A DNA stretch of 64,000 bases from Singulisphaera sp045290345 (GCF_045290345.1 NZ_CP155447.1:10664001-10728000), one strand, 5' to 3'. Counted from the first letter of the stretch, positions 28,189 through 36,816 are shown. Notes: generated by a model not told the origin, from the letters alone. Program-made: numbers and translations.

Positions 28189-28380
28189 CTCGGGGTGGTG
28201 ATCATCGTGGTCGAACGCCCGGGGCGGTTTCACATGCCGGTCCAGGCCGCCGGCTTTGAGGTCCGGAGCGTCCATCCCTTCGCCACCAAGCAATTTCGCC
28301 AGCCCGCCGATCCCGGCAACAAAACCGATGACACCGACCTCTCCGCCATCCATCGCGTGGCGGTCAACGGTTTCGAGCGA
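28189..28380 (+). pseudogene. IS110-family transposase fragment
   Basis: The plus frame reads VVIIVVERPGRFHMPVQAAG, FEVRSVHPFATKQFRQPADP and GNKTDDTDLSAIHRVAVNGF. This is the N-terminal RuvC-like (DEDD) domain of IS110-type transposases, including the K-x-D-x-x-D motif (KTDDTDLSAIH). The start and everything after about residue 64 are missing; palindrome P2 begins where homology stops. Confidence 0.82.
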
Positions 28381-28401
28381 AAAAAAAGGGGGACAGCGAA
28401 A

Positions 28402-28449
28402 AAAGGGAATCAGGAGCCGATATCGCGATATCGGCTCCTGATTCCCTTT
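28402..28449. repeat. Perfect 48-bp palindrome P2
   Basis: Every base from 28402 to 28425 pairs with 28426 to 28449: arms begin aaagggaatcaggagccgat and the centre is atatcg-cgatat. It is preceded by a second aaaaaaaggggg tract and followed by aaat, like P1. With no loop it would form a cruciform or a long RNA hairpin. Confidence 0.9.
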
Positions 28450-29033
28450 AAATTCGAGTTGTCAGCATCGGCATTACGTACTTGGCAAGCTTATCAAGTT
28501 TTCGACAGCGCACAAGACTGACTATGCACATCTTTTGCCGATCTTGAATTCGTCGGTGTACCGGCTTCCCCGATCGGAGCATCGGTCGGAGGCGGTCCCG
28601 CTGACCGAGGAACTGTCGCGGTCCCGGTCGAAGCGGGGAACCGGTCCGCAACTCTTGGGCGAGATTCTCCCCGCGGTCTTGGCGAAGTTGGGGGTGGATA
28701 TGCTACCATCGAACGCGTCAGGGGAGCCTGATCCCACAGAGTGACGACCCGGCCGAGGGACCGAATAACGTCGACTGTCCCCGTGGCGCAAAGCCGTGGT
28801 AAAAGCGTGGCGCTCTGTCCGATCACCAACGTCGGATCCGGCTGTGTGGGGTCACTCCCCTGATATTACCAGTGTGGCGAGCGTCACCTGCAGCGACAGA
28901 GATGGTCCATCGGCCCGCAGTTCGCCCCCGGAATCTGAACAAACCGCCCGCATGCCTGGCCGGAACCGGCCCATTTCGTCCCCAGGCTGCCCGCCCTCGT
29001 TTCCACCGTTTCCTACATGGCTGTCTTTCGGCC
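28450..29033. other. Transposon debris without a supported gene
   Basis: About 580 bp. A short plus-strand frame near 28586-28744 reads RGTGPQLLGEILPAVLAKLG, which looks protein-like but has no start and no family I can name with confidence. The rest has no recognisable coding signal. Confidence 0.4.
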
Positions 29034-29276
29034 CCTCAATCGGTGCAAGCGCGTTGGGCGCGGTACTGTGGCCGGGCAGGGGGGGCGTGCACCCTCCACC
29101 AATTGCGCCACTCGCACACGACCGAACTGGTCAACGGGGGCGTGAGCCTGGCGACGATCCAGAGGCGGCTGGGGCACAGGAACCTCCAGACCATGTTGCG
29201 GTACGCCGAGCAGTCGGACGCGACGGCCGACGCGGAAGTGCGGGCTTGGCGGCGGGAACAGGACCGACCCCACTGA
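29034..29276 (+). pseudogene. Tyrosine recombinase (integrase) C-terminal remnant
   Basis: The frame reads SVQARWARYCGRAGGACTLH, QLRHSHTTELVNGGVSLATI and QRRLGHRNLQTMLRYAEQSD. It keeps the H-x-L-R-H box, the L-G-H-R-N box and the Tyr nucleophile (MLRY) of phage-type integrases. The first catalytic Arg and the whole N-terminal DNA-binding domain are absent, so it cannot be active alone. Confidence 0.82.
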
Positions 29277-29343
29277 GCCGTCGACAGGGTCGGACTTTCG
29301 ATGCTATCCGGAATTCCCATCAACACACACGATTAGCTAGCAT

Positions 29344-29940
29344 ATGCTAAAAATAAATTTGACGGCAAAAGAAAAGGCCAATCTGACCACCTGCCGGAGG
29401 TTTGGCCTGGGCGACATGCTGATCTTGGTGGCTGGGACCGCAATCAGCCTTGCGCTTTCCCGAATTCTCTTTCCTCTCTTCCGGGCAAGCTTGAGCAGCG
29501 TTCCCTTCGACAAGTTCTCTGGATTATCGGACTTGTGGGACTATCTGTCGACTCGGCCAGAGGTCGCCTTGGCCCCCGTGTTTTTCGCGAGCTTCGGGCT
29601 AATCGTGCTAAACCTCGTCGGGTCGCTCGCGTTCGTCCTCATGCGGTTGCGCAAGCCGAGGCCGCCTATGGGCCACGTGCTCCTACAACCGGGGATGGTC
29701 GCCGTGGAGGCCATGCTGGCCGGCCTCGTCATCGGCGTCGGTTTTGTCGTGCTCGACGTCGCGGCCGTGTTCGGGATGCTGGCCCTTTCCTCGGCGGTCT
29801 TGGTAGCTTGGACGGCTCTGGCTCTGATCGGCCGATGGAGACCGGAGCACGGCTGGATCGACCGATTCGGGCGAGCACTGGGCGTCTGCTGGTGCCTCCT
29901 GATCCCGGTCTATCTGGTTCTCGTCGTGGTGTTCTGGTGA
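29344..29940 (+). CDS. Four-helix membrane protein, unknown family
   Basis: A 198-residue integral membrane protein from ATG 29344. Hydrophobic helices lie at about residues 24-46 (MLILVAGTAISLALSRILFP), 74-100 (VALAPVFFASFGLIVLNLVG), 118-160 (two helices, AVEAMLAGLVIGVGFVVLDV and onward) and 178-197. No family is recognised. It lies between an integrase stub and an IS3-type remnant, so it may be an accessory gene. No strong ribosome site is visible; the first ATG after an AT-rich leader is used. Confidence 0.72.
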   Translation: MLKINLTAKEKANLTTCRRFGLGDMLILVAGTAISLALSRILFPLFRASLSSVPFDKFSGLSDLWDYLSTRPEVALAPVFFASFGLIVLNLVGSLAFVLMRLRKPRPPMGHVLLQPGMVAVEAMLAGLVIGVGFVVLDVAAVFGMLALSSAVLVAWTALALIGRWRPEHGWIDRFGRALGVCWCLLIPVYLVLVVVFW

Positions 29941-29972
29941 GCCATTGATCCCTGCCAGTCAAACAAAATCCA

Positions 29973-30053
29973 CACATTTTTAATTCTTGGCACATTCGAC
30001 GCGAACTAGATAAGACTCACCTCGTCCCCCGGGCCCCTCATCAAACAACGCGT
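29973..30053. repeat. Dispersed repeat U, copy 1
   Basis: About 80 bp sharing most positions with 35148-35228, including ttaattcttg, taagactca and the invariant ctcgtcccccgg. A weaker match continues to the ggattcgagttcaag segment at about 30209, which corresponds to ggattcgggttcaag at 35303. Confidence 0.7.
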
Positions 30054-30253
30054 CTGGTGGTAGAACGATGCAAGGTAAAGGTGCAACCACCGATCAGCAG
30101 GATGTCTCTCCCTAAATAAAGTGGACCATGAACTTACAAAAAAACATGATGTGTTTAAGTGTGATTTTCCGATAAAACATGCCCGGTTAATCATCAGACC
30201 TAAAGGACGGATTCGAGTTCAAGTTGAACGGCAGAGTCTTCCTGGAAGGCCTT

Positions 30254-30376
30254 TCAGCGATAGTGCGTCGTCAAAGCATAGCCGGCCTTACGGCAGGCTT
30301 GGTGGACGTTCAGGCCGGCGTCGAGGTCGGCCTGGATCTCGCGGAGGATCTTGGCAATCTGGTCCGGTCTGGGTCG
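30254..30376 (-). pseudogene. IS3-type OrfA (transposase helix-turn-helix) remnant
   Basis: The minus frame reads RPRPDQIAKILREIQADLDA, then GLNVHQACRKAGYALTTHYR and a stop. This is the helix-turn-helix of IS3-family OrfA proteins (the Q-x-C-R-x-x-G-x-x-x-x-T-Y-Y-R type). There is no start codon and no OrfB. Repeat U lies on its downstream side, suggesting that U is part of the same dead element. Confidence 0.72.
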
Positions 30377-30447
30377 TTCTTTATCTCCCCCCCCCCCGCT
30401 GCAATCGCTTCACCTTGTCGTTCGCTTCATGCCATTCAGAGGAAATC

Positions 30448-30491
30448 AAAGGGTCGGGAGCCGATATCGCGATATCGACTCCCGCCCCCTT
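30448..30491. repeat. Imperfect palindrome P3
   Basis: A 44-bp inverted repeat (aaagggtcgggagccgatat, centre cg, then the complement with three mismatches). Its core gagccgatatcgcgatatcg is identical to that of P2, and it ends ccccttt like P1 and P2. It overlaps nothing coding and lies just downstream of the second DUF1559 gene. Confidence 0.82.
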
Positions 30492-30516
30492 TCCCGACTC
30501 TAACCCGATTCCCCAC

Positions 30517-31572
30517 TCAGAAGGCGTCTGCGCTAACCACTTCGCCCAGGTTCACGGTGCCGATGGCATACCATGAAGCGGGAGAGACCGTGCTCTTGAC
30601 GAACCGAACGGTGCCGTCGAGGAACAGGACATTCACCCCGCCGGAGTGATAGGAACTGGCCGCGATCTGACCGTCATATCCCCAGCCACCGGCCCCGCAG
30701 GACTTGGTGTTGGGCAGGTTGGTGTGCTGGTAGGTCCCGCCACGGCCGCTGTCCTGGTGGTTCCAGTATTCGCCCTTATAGTCCCAGTTGATGACCGTGG
30801 ACTTCTGGCAGGAGGCGGCATCGGCCTGGACGGAACCACCGGCTCCAAGGGCAGTGGCATTGGTCCAGACAATATTTAGGCCCGGGAGATTCTTGCCTGA
30901 TTGACCCTTGACGAATTCGCTGAAGAGGGCCGAGTTGCTCGTCCCATCAGTGATGCTGGCGAGGGTAAGAACGATCCCGACATTGCCGTCGCCGCCTGTC
31001 CACCAAGCGGCGCCGTTCGTCTTGCTGCCGGTATAGCGGCGTTCGGTGCCATCGTTGGTCGCGTAGTTGCTCCCTGCGATGGGATAGGGATAACCATTGA
31101 TATTCCACGTGCCGGAATTGCCTATATTCGGATCCGAGGGGCACAGGAAGTTGCTGATCTTGGTCGAGCCGGCGGTGACGTTCACGGCCCTGCCGACCAC
31201 GTAATCGTCGACGTACGCAATGCCGTTGCAGGTATTGCTGATCGTGCCGGGGTTGGTCCAATTGTACGGAATGAAGTTCCAGTTGAATGCGTTATAGATC
31301 CCCGTTTGCTCCATATAGGGGAGGATGCGGGCCTTCATCGAGTAACGCTGCGCGCCGCAAGTGGTGCCCGCCGGAGGGATACACTGGGTGCTGCTCTCGT
31401 AGTTATGGACGGCCAGGCCGAGTTGCTTCAGGTTGTTGACGCACTGCGATCGGCGGGCCGCCTCGCGGGCCGACTGCACGGCGGGGAGCAACAGGGCAAT
31501 CAGCACAGCGATGATCGCGATCACCACCAGCAACTCGATAAGCGTGAAGCCGCGTCTCCGTCTGCTTTTCAT
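30517..31572 (-). CDS. DUF1559 protein with prepilin-like N-terminus (2)
   Basis: A 351-residue paralogue of the gene at 26522. ATG 31572 follows GGAAGGGGG by 5 bases. The signal RRGFTLIELLVVIAIIAVLI and the following pseudopilin helix are almost identical to the first copy, while the globular region (EQTGIYNAFNWNFIPY, FLCPSDPNIGNSGTW) diverges. The C-terminal signature is SSYHSGGVNVLFLDGTVRFV, which carries the His and the D-G-x-V-R-F motif of the family. A small lipoprotein gene lies 173 bp upstream on the same strand, so the two may be co-expressed. Confidence 0.93.
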   Translation of the reverse strand: MKSRRRRGFTLIELLVVIAIIAVLIALLLPAVQSAREAARRSQCVNNLKQLGLAVHNYESSTQCIPPAGTTCGAQRYSMKARILPYMEQTGIYNAFNWNFIPYNWTNPGTISNTCNGIAYVDDYVVGRAVNVTAGSTKISNFLCPSDPNIGNSGTWNINGYPYPIAGSNYATNDGTERRYTGSKTNGAAWWTGGDGNVGIVLTLASITDGTSNSALFSEFVKGQSGKNLPGLNIVWTNATALGAGGSVQADAASCQKSTVINWDYKGEYWNHQDSGRGGTYQHTNLPNTKSCGAGGWGYDGQIAASSYHSGGVNVLFLDGTVRFVKSTVSPASWYAIGTVNLGEVVSADAF

Positions 31573-31744
31573 GGGACCCCCTTCCAATTTTAGTGCAATA
31601 AAAAAAAGAACGGACGTGTTCCGAACGAACTACGGGACATGACGACTGAAGGGCCCTGGCCTTCCGCGACCGGGGCGACCGGACCACCGCGAACTGGGCC
31701 CGGCCGCCATGATCGACAGCACTGGGTACCGGGGGGATGAATGA

Positions 31745-31957
31745 TTACCTTCTTCCGGCCTTCTTGTCGGCTGCCGCCTGCTTCTTCATGGCCTCCTGCT
31801 CGACCTTCGCGAACTCCTCCGGTTTCAGCGTCGCCTCCGGAGCGACGGTGACTTGCCCGGCGGTGGCCGCGACCGGATCGGACGGACCCGAGCATCCGGA
31901 GTTGCTAAGTCCCAGCAGCCCCAGAGAGGCAAGACCGATGAAAAACTTGAGATGCAT
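31745..31957 (-). CDS. Small lipoprotein next to the second DUF1559 gene
   Basis: A 70-residue lipoprotein from ATG 31957 (a TTG three codons earlier is in frame but less likely). The signal peptide MHLKFFIGLASLGLLGLS ends in the lipobox NSGC; the mature part is short, with an alanine-lysine tail (EQEAMKKQAAADKKAGRR). No family is recognised. Together with the gene at 25973 it forms a second pairing of small lipoprotein and DUF1559 protein. Confidence 0.75.
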   Translation of the reverse strand: MHLKFFIGLASLGLLGLSNSGCSGPSDPVAATAGQVTVAPEATLKPEEFAKVEQEAMKKQAAADKKAGRR

Positions 31958-33823
31958 GATCGGCAAACTCCGTGAACGACTCGGTCATAAGAGGTCGGCT
32001 CGACCTCCGAGCACGGCCCTCGAGATACGAATACGAGTTGAGCATTGATTGCGAGAAGGTGCGAATGCCTCCAACAATTTAGCCACATGCCACACCTTAT
32101 CGGGTTGGACGTGAAAATCAAGTATCAAGCTGTAGCGTTTTTTCGTAGCCATGCATATCTCATTAATATGACACGCAAAAGTCCTAATTACCCCACATCT
32201 CGGGAAGTTTTTGGATAACCCCAAGGGAGACCGGGACCCACTCCCGCAATCCTGGGAGGACCATAGTCTTGTTCACGCCAAACTCCGAAAGGCGACCATG
32301 GAGATTCCGAGAATTTTGGATCAACACGAATCGTGACAGAATAGAGACATCGCAATCTGATTAAAATCGATAGGGCGCATGGCTTTACGGCCAATTCCCC
32401 GGTATCGCGTAGCGAAAAGGGAACCGTTCCTCTCGCGTGCTTCCCTACCCGCCTCTTCCTAGCCCTGCCCACGGCCAACCGTCCCTATCGACGTGGATTC
32501 GCCACACGCCAGGCAGTCCCTCACGGCGAAAGCACGAGCACCTCGCTAACTTCCGAAGCAGAGGCCGAAGCAAGAAGCCGCCGATGCCGATCCGGTGCGC
32601 CGAGACGACGTCGACGACCTCCTCGACAGCGATGACAAATAACCGGCACGTAGAGTGAAAATTGCTGGACTGGTCGGCAGGTACTGGGCAGACGAAAAGA
32701 TGGGGCCAGGAGACGATACGGTCACATTGGCTCTTGCCCTCGTTTCCTCTGATCCAAATGAATATAAATGGCTCAAAAATCGACAAAACCGAAAGCGATC
32801 CGGGGGCGAACTTAACGTTTGACGACAGAACGGATTAGTCATGCGGCCTGATCATGAGTCGTCGATGACGATTTATACCGACATCTCAGACAATTATCCT
32901 CTAAACAACTACCCAATACTCGAATCCAAGGTTTCGATAAAAGCGAGTATCCTATTGATACGACTAAAATAATGGCTCATGTTGCATCTGCTGAGTGAAA
33001 CCCAAGTCAGCTTGATCTTGAGCACTCCTTAGAAGTCTTCTGCCTCCGGTTTCACCCGGACTCTCTGCGCATCGGCTTCCAGAAAGTTCGGATTGACGTC
33101 CCAAGGAGCACCGATTCCGACATCACCGGTCGTATCGTAACCCTTGCCGCACCCCATCGAGATCACGAAGTCCACGCGTAGAAGCGCATGAGTAAATCGC
33201 AGACGCTTGAAATCATGGATTTCGAGCGACCAGAGGGGTGAGACGGAACTCATTACAGATCAGCCGAAGGTCGAATTGATAGCTGCGCACGAGTGTTCGG
33301 GATGTGTCCGAAACATTGACCTTCGGCAATCGTGTAAGACGATGTCGCACCAACTTGACTCAATATTATTCACACTTAGATTTCAACGTTGCCCCAATGA
33401 GCTCAAAAATACAAGCAGAAAATTGACAATTCTCGCCGGCCCCGACAGACAATTAACGTAACACCCAACCAACCAATGAGTTAACCATAATTTCAACGCC
33501 GGATTCCAGCGGTCGATCGTCGAGGCGTTGATCTCCAACACGCATGGAGACAAATCATATGCTTTTACACAATGGTTGCCACCGACCTTTCGTCACAAGT
33601 CCAAGCCATCGGAGACTGTCGGGTTAAGAAATCCAAAGGGGCCAAAGCCGATCCGGTCATCCTGACTCCTTCCATGAATCCGCCGGGTTGTGGGAAAGGA
33701 CCAGGAGCCGATTCGGTCATCCTGGTTGCTGGCCCCCGGTATGTGACAAATCATTTCGCTGCCACGATGGCCGGGAAGATCCTCGGCACGCGGGAGAAGT
33801 GCGAGGTCTCGTCTCCCGGTCAC
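31958..33823. other. Long, nearly gene-free accessory region
   Basis: About 1.9 kb, AT-richer than the flanks, with no long open frame. Short fragments look like ends of lost genes: one plus-strand stretch at about 32545-32641 reads DADPVRRDDVDDLLDSDDK before a stop, and an imperfect direct repeat (gccgatccggtcatcctg at about 33648, gccgattcggtcatcctg at 33708) is present. No RNA gene was recognised. Confidence 0.5.
33029..33253 (-). CDS. Possible short hypothetical protein
   Basis: A 74-codon frame from ATG 33253 containing VDFVISMGCGKGYDTTGDVG and WDVNPNFLEADAQRV. The composition is protein-like, unlike the other frames nearby, but I know no family for it and there is no clear ribosome site. 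It may be a remnant. Confidence 0.3.
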   Translation of the reverse strand: MSSVSPLWSLEIHDFKRLRFTHALLRVDFVISMGCGKGYDTTGDVGIGAPWDVNPNFLEADAQRVRVKPEAEDF

Positions 33824-34110
33824 CTACCTTGACTCGCGTCCCGTCGTCCAGGCTTCCAACTGCACCATGTGCTGGTCGACACAACCGTCTTCGTCGCTCT
33901 CGATGGTTGGGAAAGTCCAGCCGTTCACCCGGTAGCCCCGGCAGGCCACTCGAACTCAAATAGGTCGGCGTCCTCTGTCAGGGGAAATTGCTCGGCGTAA
34001 GGCTCAAACAATTTTCCAAAAATTGACAGAGACGCCGACGTTTCTTTGGGGACCCAGCCAAATCTATAAGATTGAATATGACCTGCAGAAAAAGTGCGAA
34101 ACTTGAACAA
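33824..34110 (-). pseudogene. Small protein gene broken by a frameshift
   Basis: The minus frame from about 34110 reads SYRFGWVPKETSASLSIFGK, then LFEPYAEQFPLTEDADLFEF and EWPAG before a stop at 33925. In the next frame the text continues as GYRVNGWTFPTIESDEDGCV and DQHMVQLEAWTTGRESR to a stop at 33824. A one-base change in the four-C run at 33935-33938 (plus strand) joins them. No start codon is clear. The family is unknown to me. Confidence 0.55.
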
Positions 34111-34167
34111 AGAGGATGAGGAAGAAGCGAGCCGCAGGTGAGTGAAACGAAGGGCTTGTAGACGGAA

Positions 34168-34935
34168 TCAAAGCGTGTCGTCGATGTCCCATTTCCCGAC
34201 GGTCGGCGCCTTCGGCCCGAACTTGCCCGGCGTGTCGGCGACTACATGGCGGCTGATCCGGTCGAGTGCGATGAGGAGGGGGATCGGGCCGCCTACCAGC
34301 ACGCACCCGAAAGTGATCAGGATGCTACGGATGCTCGACTCCCCTGCACTGGGAGCCGCTCCGATGAGGCTGACGCACAGGGGCCCGAGTACGAGAAAGG
34401 CGAATACCACGATCAGCATCGCCCCCAGTAACAGACGGGCCTCGTTGACCCCCTCGCCGATCCAAACCCTCATCCCGGATCGGAAAGCCATCAGCAGCCC
34501 GATCGCCGTCAGAAATGCGGACGCGGTGAACCCGAAAAATGAGAGGAGTAAGGTTACAAAAGCCGCTACGGGGACATCTGGCTTCTCCTTCGATGCCGCG
34601 TAAACTCCGATTACGACGAACAAAAGGAGGAAGGCGGTTAAGCCGAGTTTCCAAGCTCCCCAGGCGTAGGTGAAGAGCGAGCAGATGCGGCCGCCAGCCT
34701 TATCGGGGATGGACCTCGCCAGCCTGCGGCCTTCCCAGAACTCCCGGAACGAAGCCGCAACGCAAGCCAGGATGACGGAAGCGGTTGGGAGCCAGTAGGA
34801 TAATGCCAGGGCGAGGAAGAGTAGGCCCGTGCGATAGTGCCGAAGGCGTGAGTCATCCACCAGGACGGGAAATAGCTCCCAGACGGGGTCGCCCGCGAGT
34901 CGGTCGTCGGCCTCATGCATGGCTTGCTCGCTCAT
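34168..34935 (-). CDS. Five-helix membrane protein, unknown family
   Basis: A 255-residue membrane protein from ATG 34935. After an acidic cytoplasmic N-terminus (SEQAMHEADDRLAGDPVWEL) come hydrophobic helices at about 35-62, 90-110, 120-150, 163-190 and 200-225, ending in a soluble tail KFGPKAPTVGKWDIDDTL. A longer in-frame extension has no protein-like character. No family is recognised. It sits alone in the accessory zone, with repeat U copy 2 on its upstream side. Confidence 0.72.
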   Translation of the reverse strand: MSEQAMHEADDRLAGDPVWELFPVLVDDSRLRHYRTGLLFLALALSYWLPTASVILACVAASFREFWEGRRLARSIPDKAGGRICSLFTYAWGAWKLGLTAFLLLFVVIGVYAASKEKPDVPVAAFVTLLLSFFGFTASAFLTAIGLLMAFRSGMRVWIGEGVNEARLLLGAMLIVVFAFLVLGPLCVSLIGAAPSAGESSIRSILITFGCVLVGGPIPLLIALDRISRHVVADTPGKFGPKAPTVGKWDIDDTL

Positions 34936-35444
34936 CGAGATGCTTTTGTCTTCCAGCCTATCCGAGGTGGCGACCCGCCCGCCAGCACCGCTTCGGTAGG
35001 AGAGTTGCAGGTGGGGTGACCAGGCGAACACCAGCGCAAGCGGTCGCCGAAGCCCGGCCACGCCTTGACCGACGGCATCGCAGACTGCGATCGATTCTTG
35101 CCAGCGCCAAACAAAACAAAGGAGACGCCACTTAAATCAGGAATGGGGACATTCTTAATTCTTGACGCAGTCTACGCAAACTGGGTAAGACTCAGCTCGT
35201 CCCCCGGAAACCCCATTAAACGACGCGCACGGCAGTAGACCGATACGGTTCGAGTACGCTTCGCCGCCAGATCGGCCCAACTAATCAACAGGCTGATAGG
35301 ATGGATTCGGGTTCAAGATGAAGGGCGACGACTTGCCGGAGTTTCTTCAGAACGGGATCAACAAAACAATACATTTCAACATATGAATATTTAATTTCAA
35401 TAGATTCGCTAGAGAACTCCGTCATGCCAGGCGAGCCTTCTTTT
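34936..35444. other. Non-coding stretch containing repeat U copy 2
   Basis: About 510 bp without a gene. It holds repeat U copy 2 and the ggattcgggttcaag segment that pairs with the IS3-type remnant region at 30209. The right part is AT-rich and leads into the tnpB element. Confidence 0.5.
35148..35228. repeat. Dispersed repeat U, copy 2
   Basis: Aligned with 29973-30053: shared ttaattcttg, taagactca and ctcgtcccccgg blocks, followed by a common cgacgcg. Copies are in the same orientation and about 5.2 kb apart. Confidence 0.7.
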
Positions 35445-35633
35445 TCTCACCAAAATCTAGCGAGGAAGTCCCGTCTTTAGCCGTGGGGAGGAATCGCGTG
35501 AATCTTGCCCTTGCATGTGAGATCTCCATGCGAGACAATTGAACGCATGCACACCGTCTAGACGATCATCTGCAAGCTGACGCCCACCCCCGAGCAACGC
35601 GTCGAGATTGACGCCACGCTCAAGGCGTTCGCG

Positions 35634-36695
35634 TTGGCTTGCGACTTCGCCGCCGAGTCAGCCCGGTCGCTCGGCTTCACCAACAAGGTCAAGGTCCAGC
35701 ACGCCTGCTACTGGAAGATCCGTGAAACATTCGGCCTTTCGTCCAACCTCGCGATCCGGGCCATCGCCCGCGCCTGTGCCGCCCTGAAGGTCTCCGCGAA
35801 AATGCACTCGGCGTTCGCGCCGGTTTCGATCGACTACGACGCGAGGATCTTCTCGTTCCACGAATGGAACTGGACCTTCGGCCTGACGCTCCTGTCGGGT
35901 CGAGTCAAGCTCACCACCAAGCTCGGCGAGCGACAGAATGCGGCACTCAAGGGCCGTAAGCCGACATCCGCTGCCCTGGTCAAGCGTCGCGACGGTGCCT
36001 ACTTCCTCCACGTCCAGTTGACCGACGAAGTTCCCGAGTCGATCGAGACAAAGGGGACCATCGGGGTCGACATGGGGGTAAAAAACCTCGCCACTACGGA
36101 TGACGGCGAGAACTTCTCGGTGGCCGATGTTGACGCCTGTCGCCGGAAGTACAGCCAAGCGAGGAAGACCTGTCAGCGAAAAGGCACCAAGTCCGCTAAG
36201 CGGAAACTCAAGAAGATCAGCAAGAGAGAGGCTCAGTTCCAGGCCAACGAGAACCACGTCATCAGCAAGCGGATCGTTGCCAAGGCTAAAGACACCGCCA
36301 GCGCCATCGCCGTCGAGGATCTCGGCGGCATTGACCCGCGGACAACGGCCAGGAAAGCCGATCGATCTCGCATGAAGGGTTGGGCGTTCTACCAGTTCAG
36401 GCAGTTCATCGCCTACAAGGCCCTCGCCGAAGGCATCCCCGTCATTCCGGTTGACCCGCGCAACACGTCTCGGACATGCTCCGAGTGCGGGCATTGCGAA
36501 AAGGCTAACCGGAAATCGCGGGATGAATTCGTGTGCAAGTCTTGTGGATTTGAACTCGCCGCGGACTGGAACGCGGCCCGAAACATTCGTGACCGGGGCA
36601 AAGTCATGTGCCCTAATGTCGGCGTTGTTGACACCGGAGGTCGAATCCCGGTCGAGACGACTGGCAAGACTGTTTTGGCAGGCCCCCGCCTTTAG
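35634..36695 (+). CDS. tnpB: TnpB RNA-guided nuclease, with an in-frame amber near the original start
   Basis: RuvC-type RNA-guided endonuclease encoded by IS605-type elements. The frame runs 353 codons from TTG 35634, but homology continues upstream in the same frame: ATG CAC ACC GTC TAG (35547-35561), then TIICKLTPTPEQRVEIDATL. The stop at 35559 looks like a CAG-to-TAG change, so the true N-terminus is separated from the rest. Catalytic parts are intact: RuvC-I GVDMGVKNLA (near 36067), RuvC-II AVEDLGG (near 36310), zinc ribbon C-S-E-C...C-K-S-C (36478-36543) and RuvC-III DWNAARNI (near 36565). The stop codon lies in the right-end hairpin, as usual where the guide RNA overlaps the gene 3' end. 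Confidence 0.9.
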   Translation: MACDFAAESARSLGFTNKVKVQHACYWKIRETFGLSSNLAIRAIARACAALKVSAKMHSAFAPVSIDYDARIFSFHEWNWTFGLTLLSGRVKLTTKLGERQNAALKGRKPTSAALVKRRDGAYFLHVQLTDEVPESIETKGTIGVDMGVKNLATTDDGENFSVADVDACRRKYSQARKTCQRKGTKSAKRKLKKISKREAQFQANENHVISKRIVAKAKDTASAIAVEDLGGIDPRTTARKADRSRMKGWAFYQFRQFIAYKALAEGIPVIPVDPRNTSRTCSECGHCEKANRKSRDEFVCKSCGFELAADWNAARNIRDRGKVMCPNVGVVDTGGRIPVETTGKTVLAGPRL

Positions 36696-36703
36696 GCGTG
36701 GGG
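36683..36703 (+). ncRNA. Right-end hairpin, likely part of the TnpB guide (omega) RNA
   Basis: ccccc-gcct / aggc-g-t-gggg folds into a roughly 9-bp stem with one bulged T and spans the tnpB stop. By analogy with studied IS605 elements, the guide RNA would include the last part of tnpB and this end, with the guide read from the flank after it. Confidence 0.5.
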
Positions 36704-36816
36704 TTCATGACTTGACCCCACCCGCACTCGCCCCCTACAATCACCGCTTCGGTGGGCTTCGCGTCCGAAATACCTGAACGAACCACCCGGTTCCGCACCC
36801 ACGGTCGAACTGCCGC

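Larger units (their letters stand above)
35445..36712 (+). mobile_element. tnpB-only IS605/IS1341-type element
   Basis: Left end near gaagtcccgtctttagccgt, right end near cccccgcctttaggcgtggg; both are the imperfect hairpins typical of IS200/IS605 elements, and there are no terminal inverted repeats or target duplications, as expected for the family. Only tnpB is present, with no tnpA, so movement would need a TnpA in trans. The boundaries are estimates. Confidence 0.7.

Noticed and set aside
33572..33832. 86-codon plus frame with an internal repeat
   Set aside because: The apparent repeat is a DNA-level duplication in a gene-free region; no homology or ribosome site.
35500..35560. MHTV mini-ORF before tnpB as a leader peptide
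   Set aside because: The residues after the stop continue the TnpB N-terminus in the same frame, so a nonsense change explains it better than a regulatory leader.
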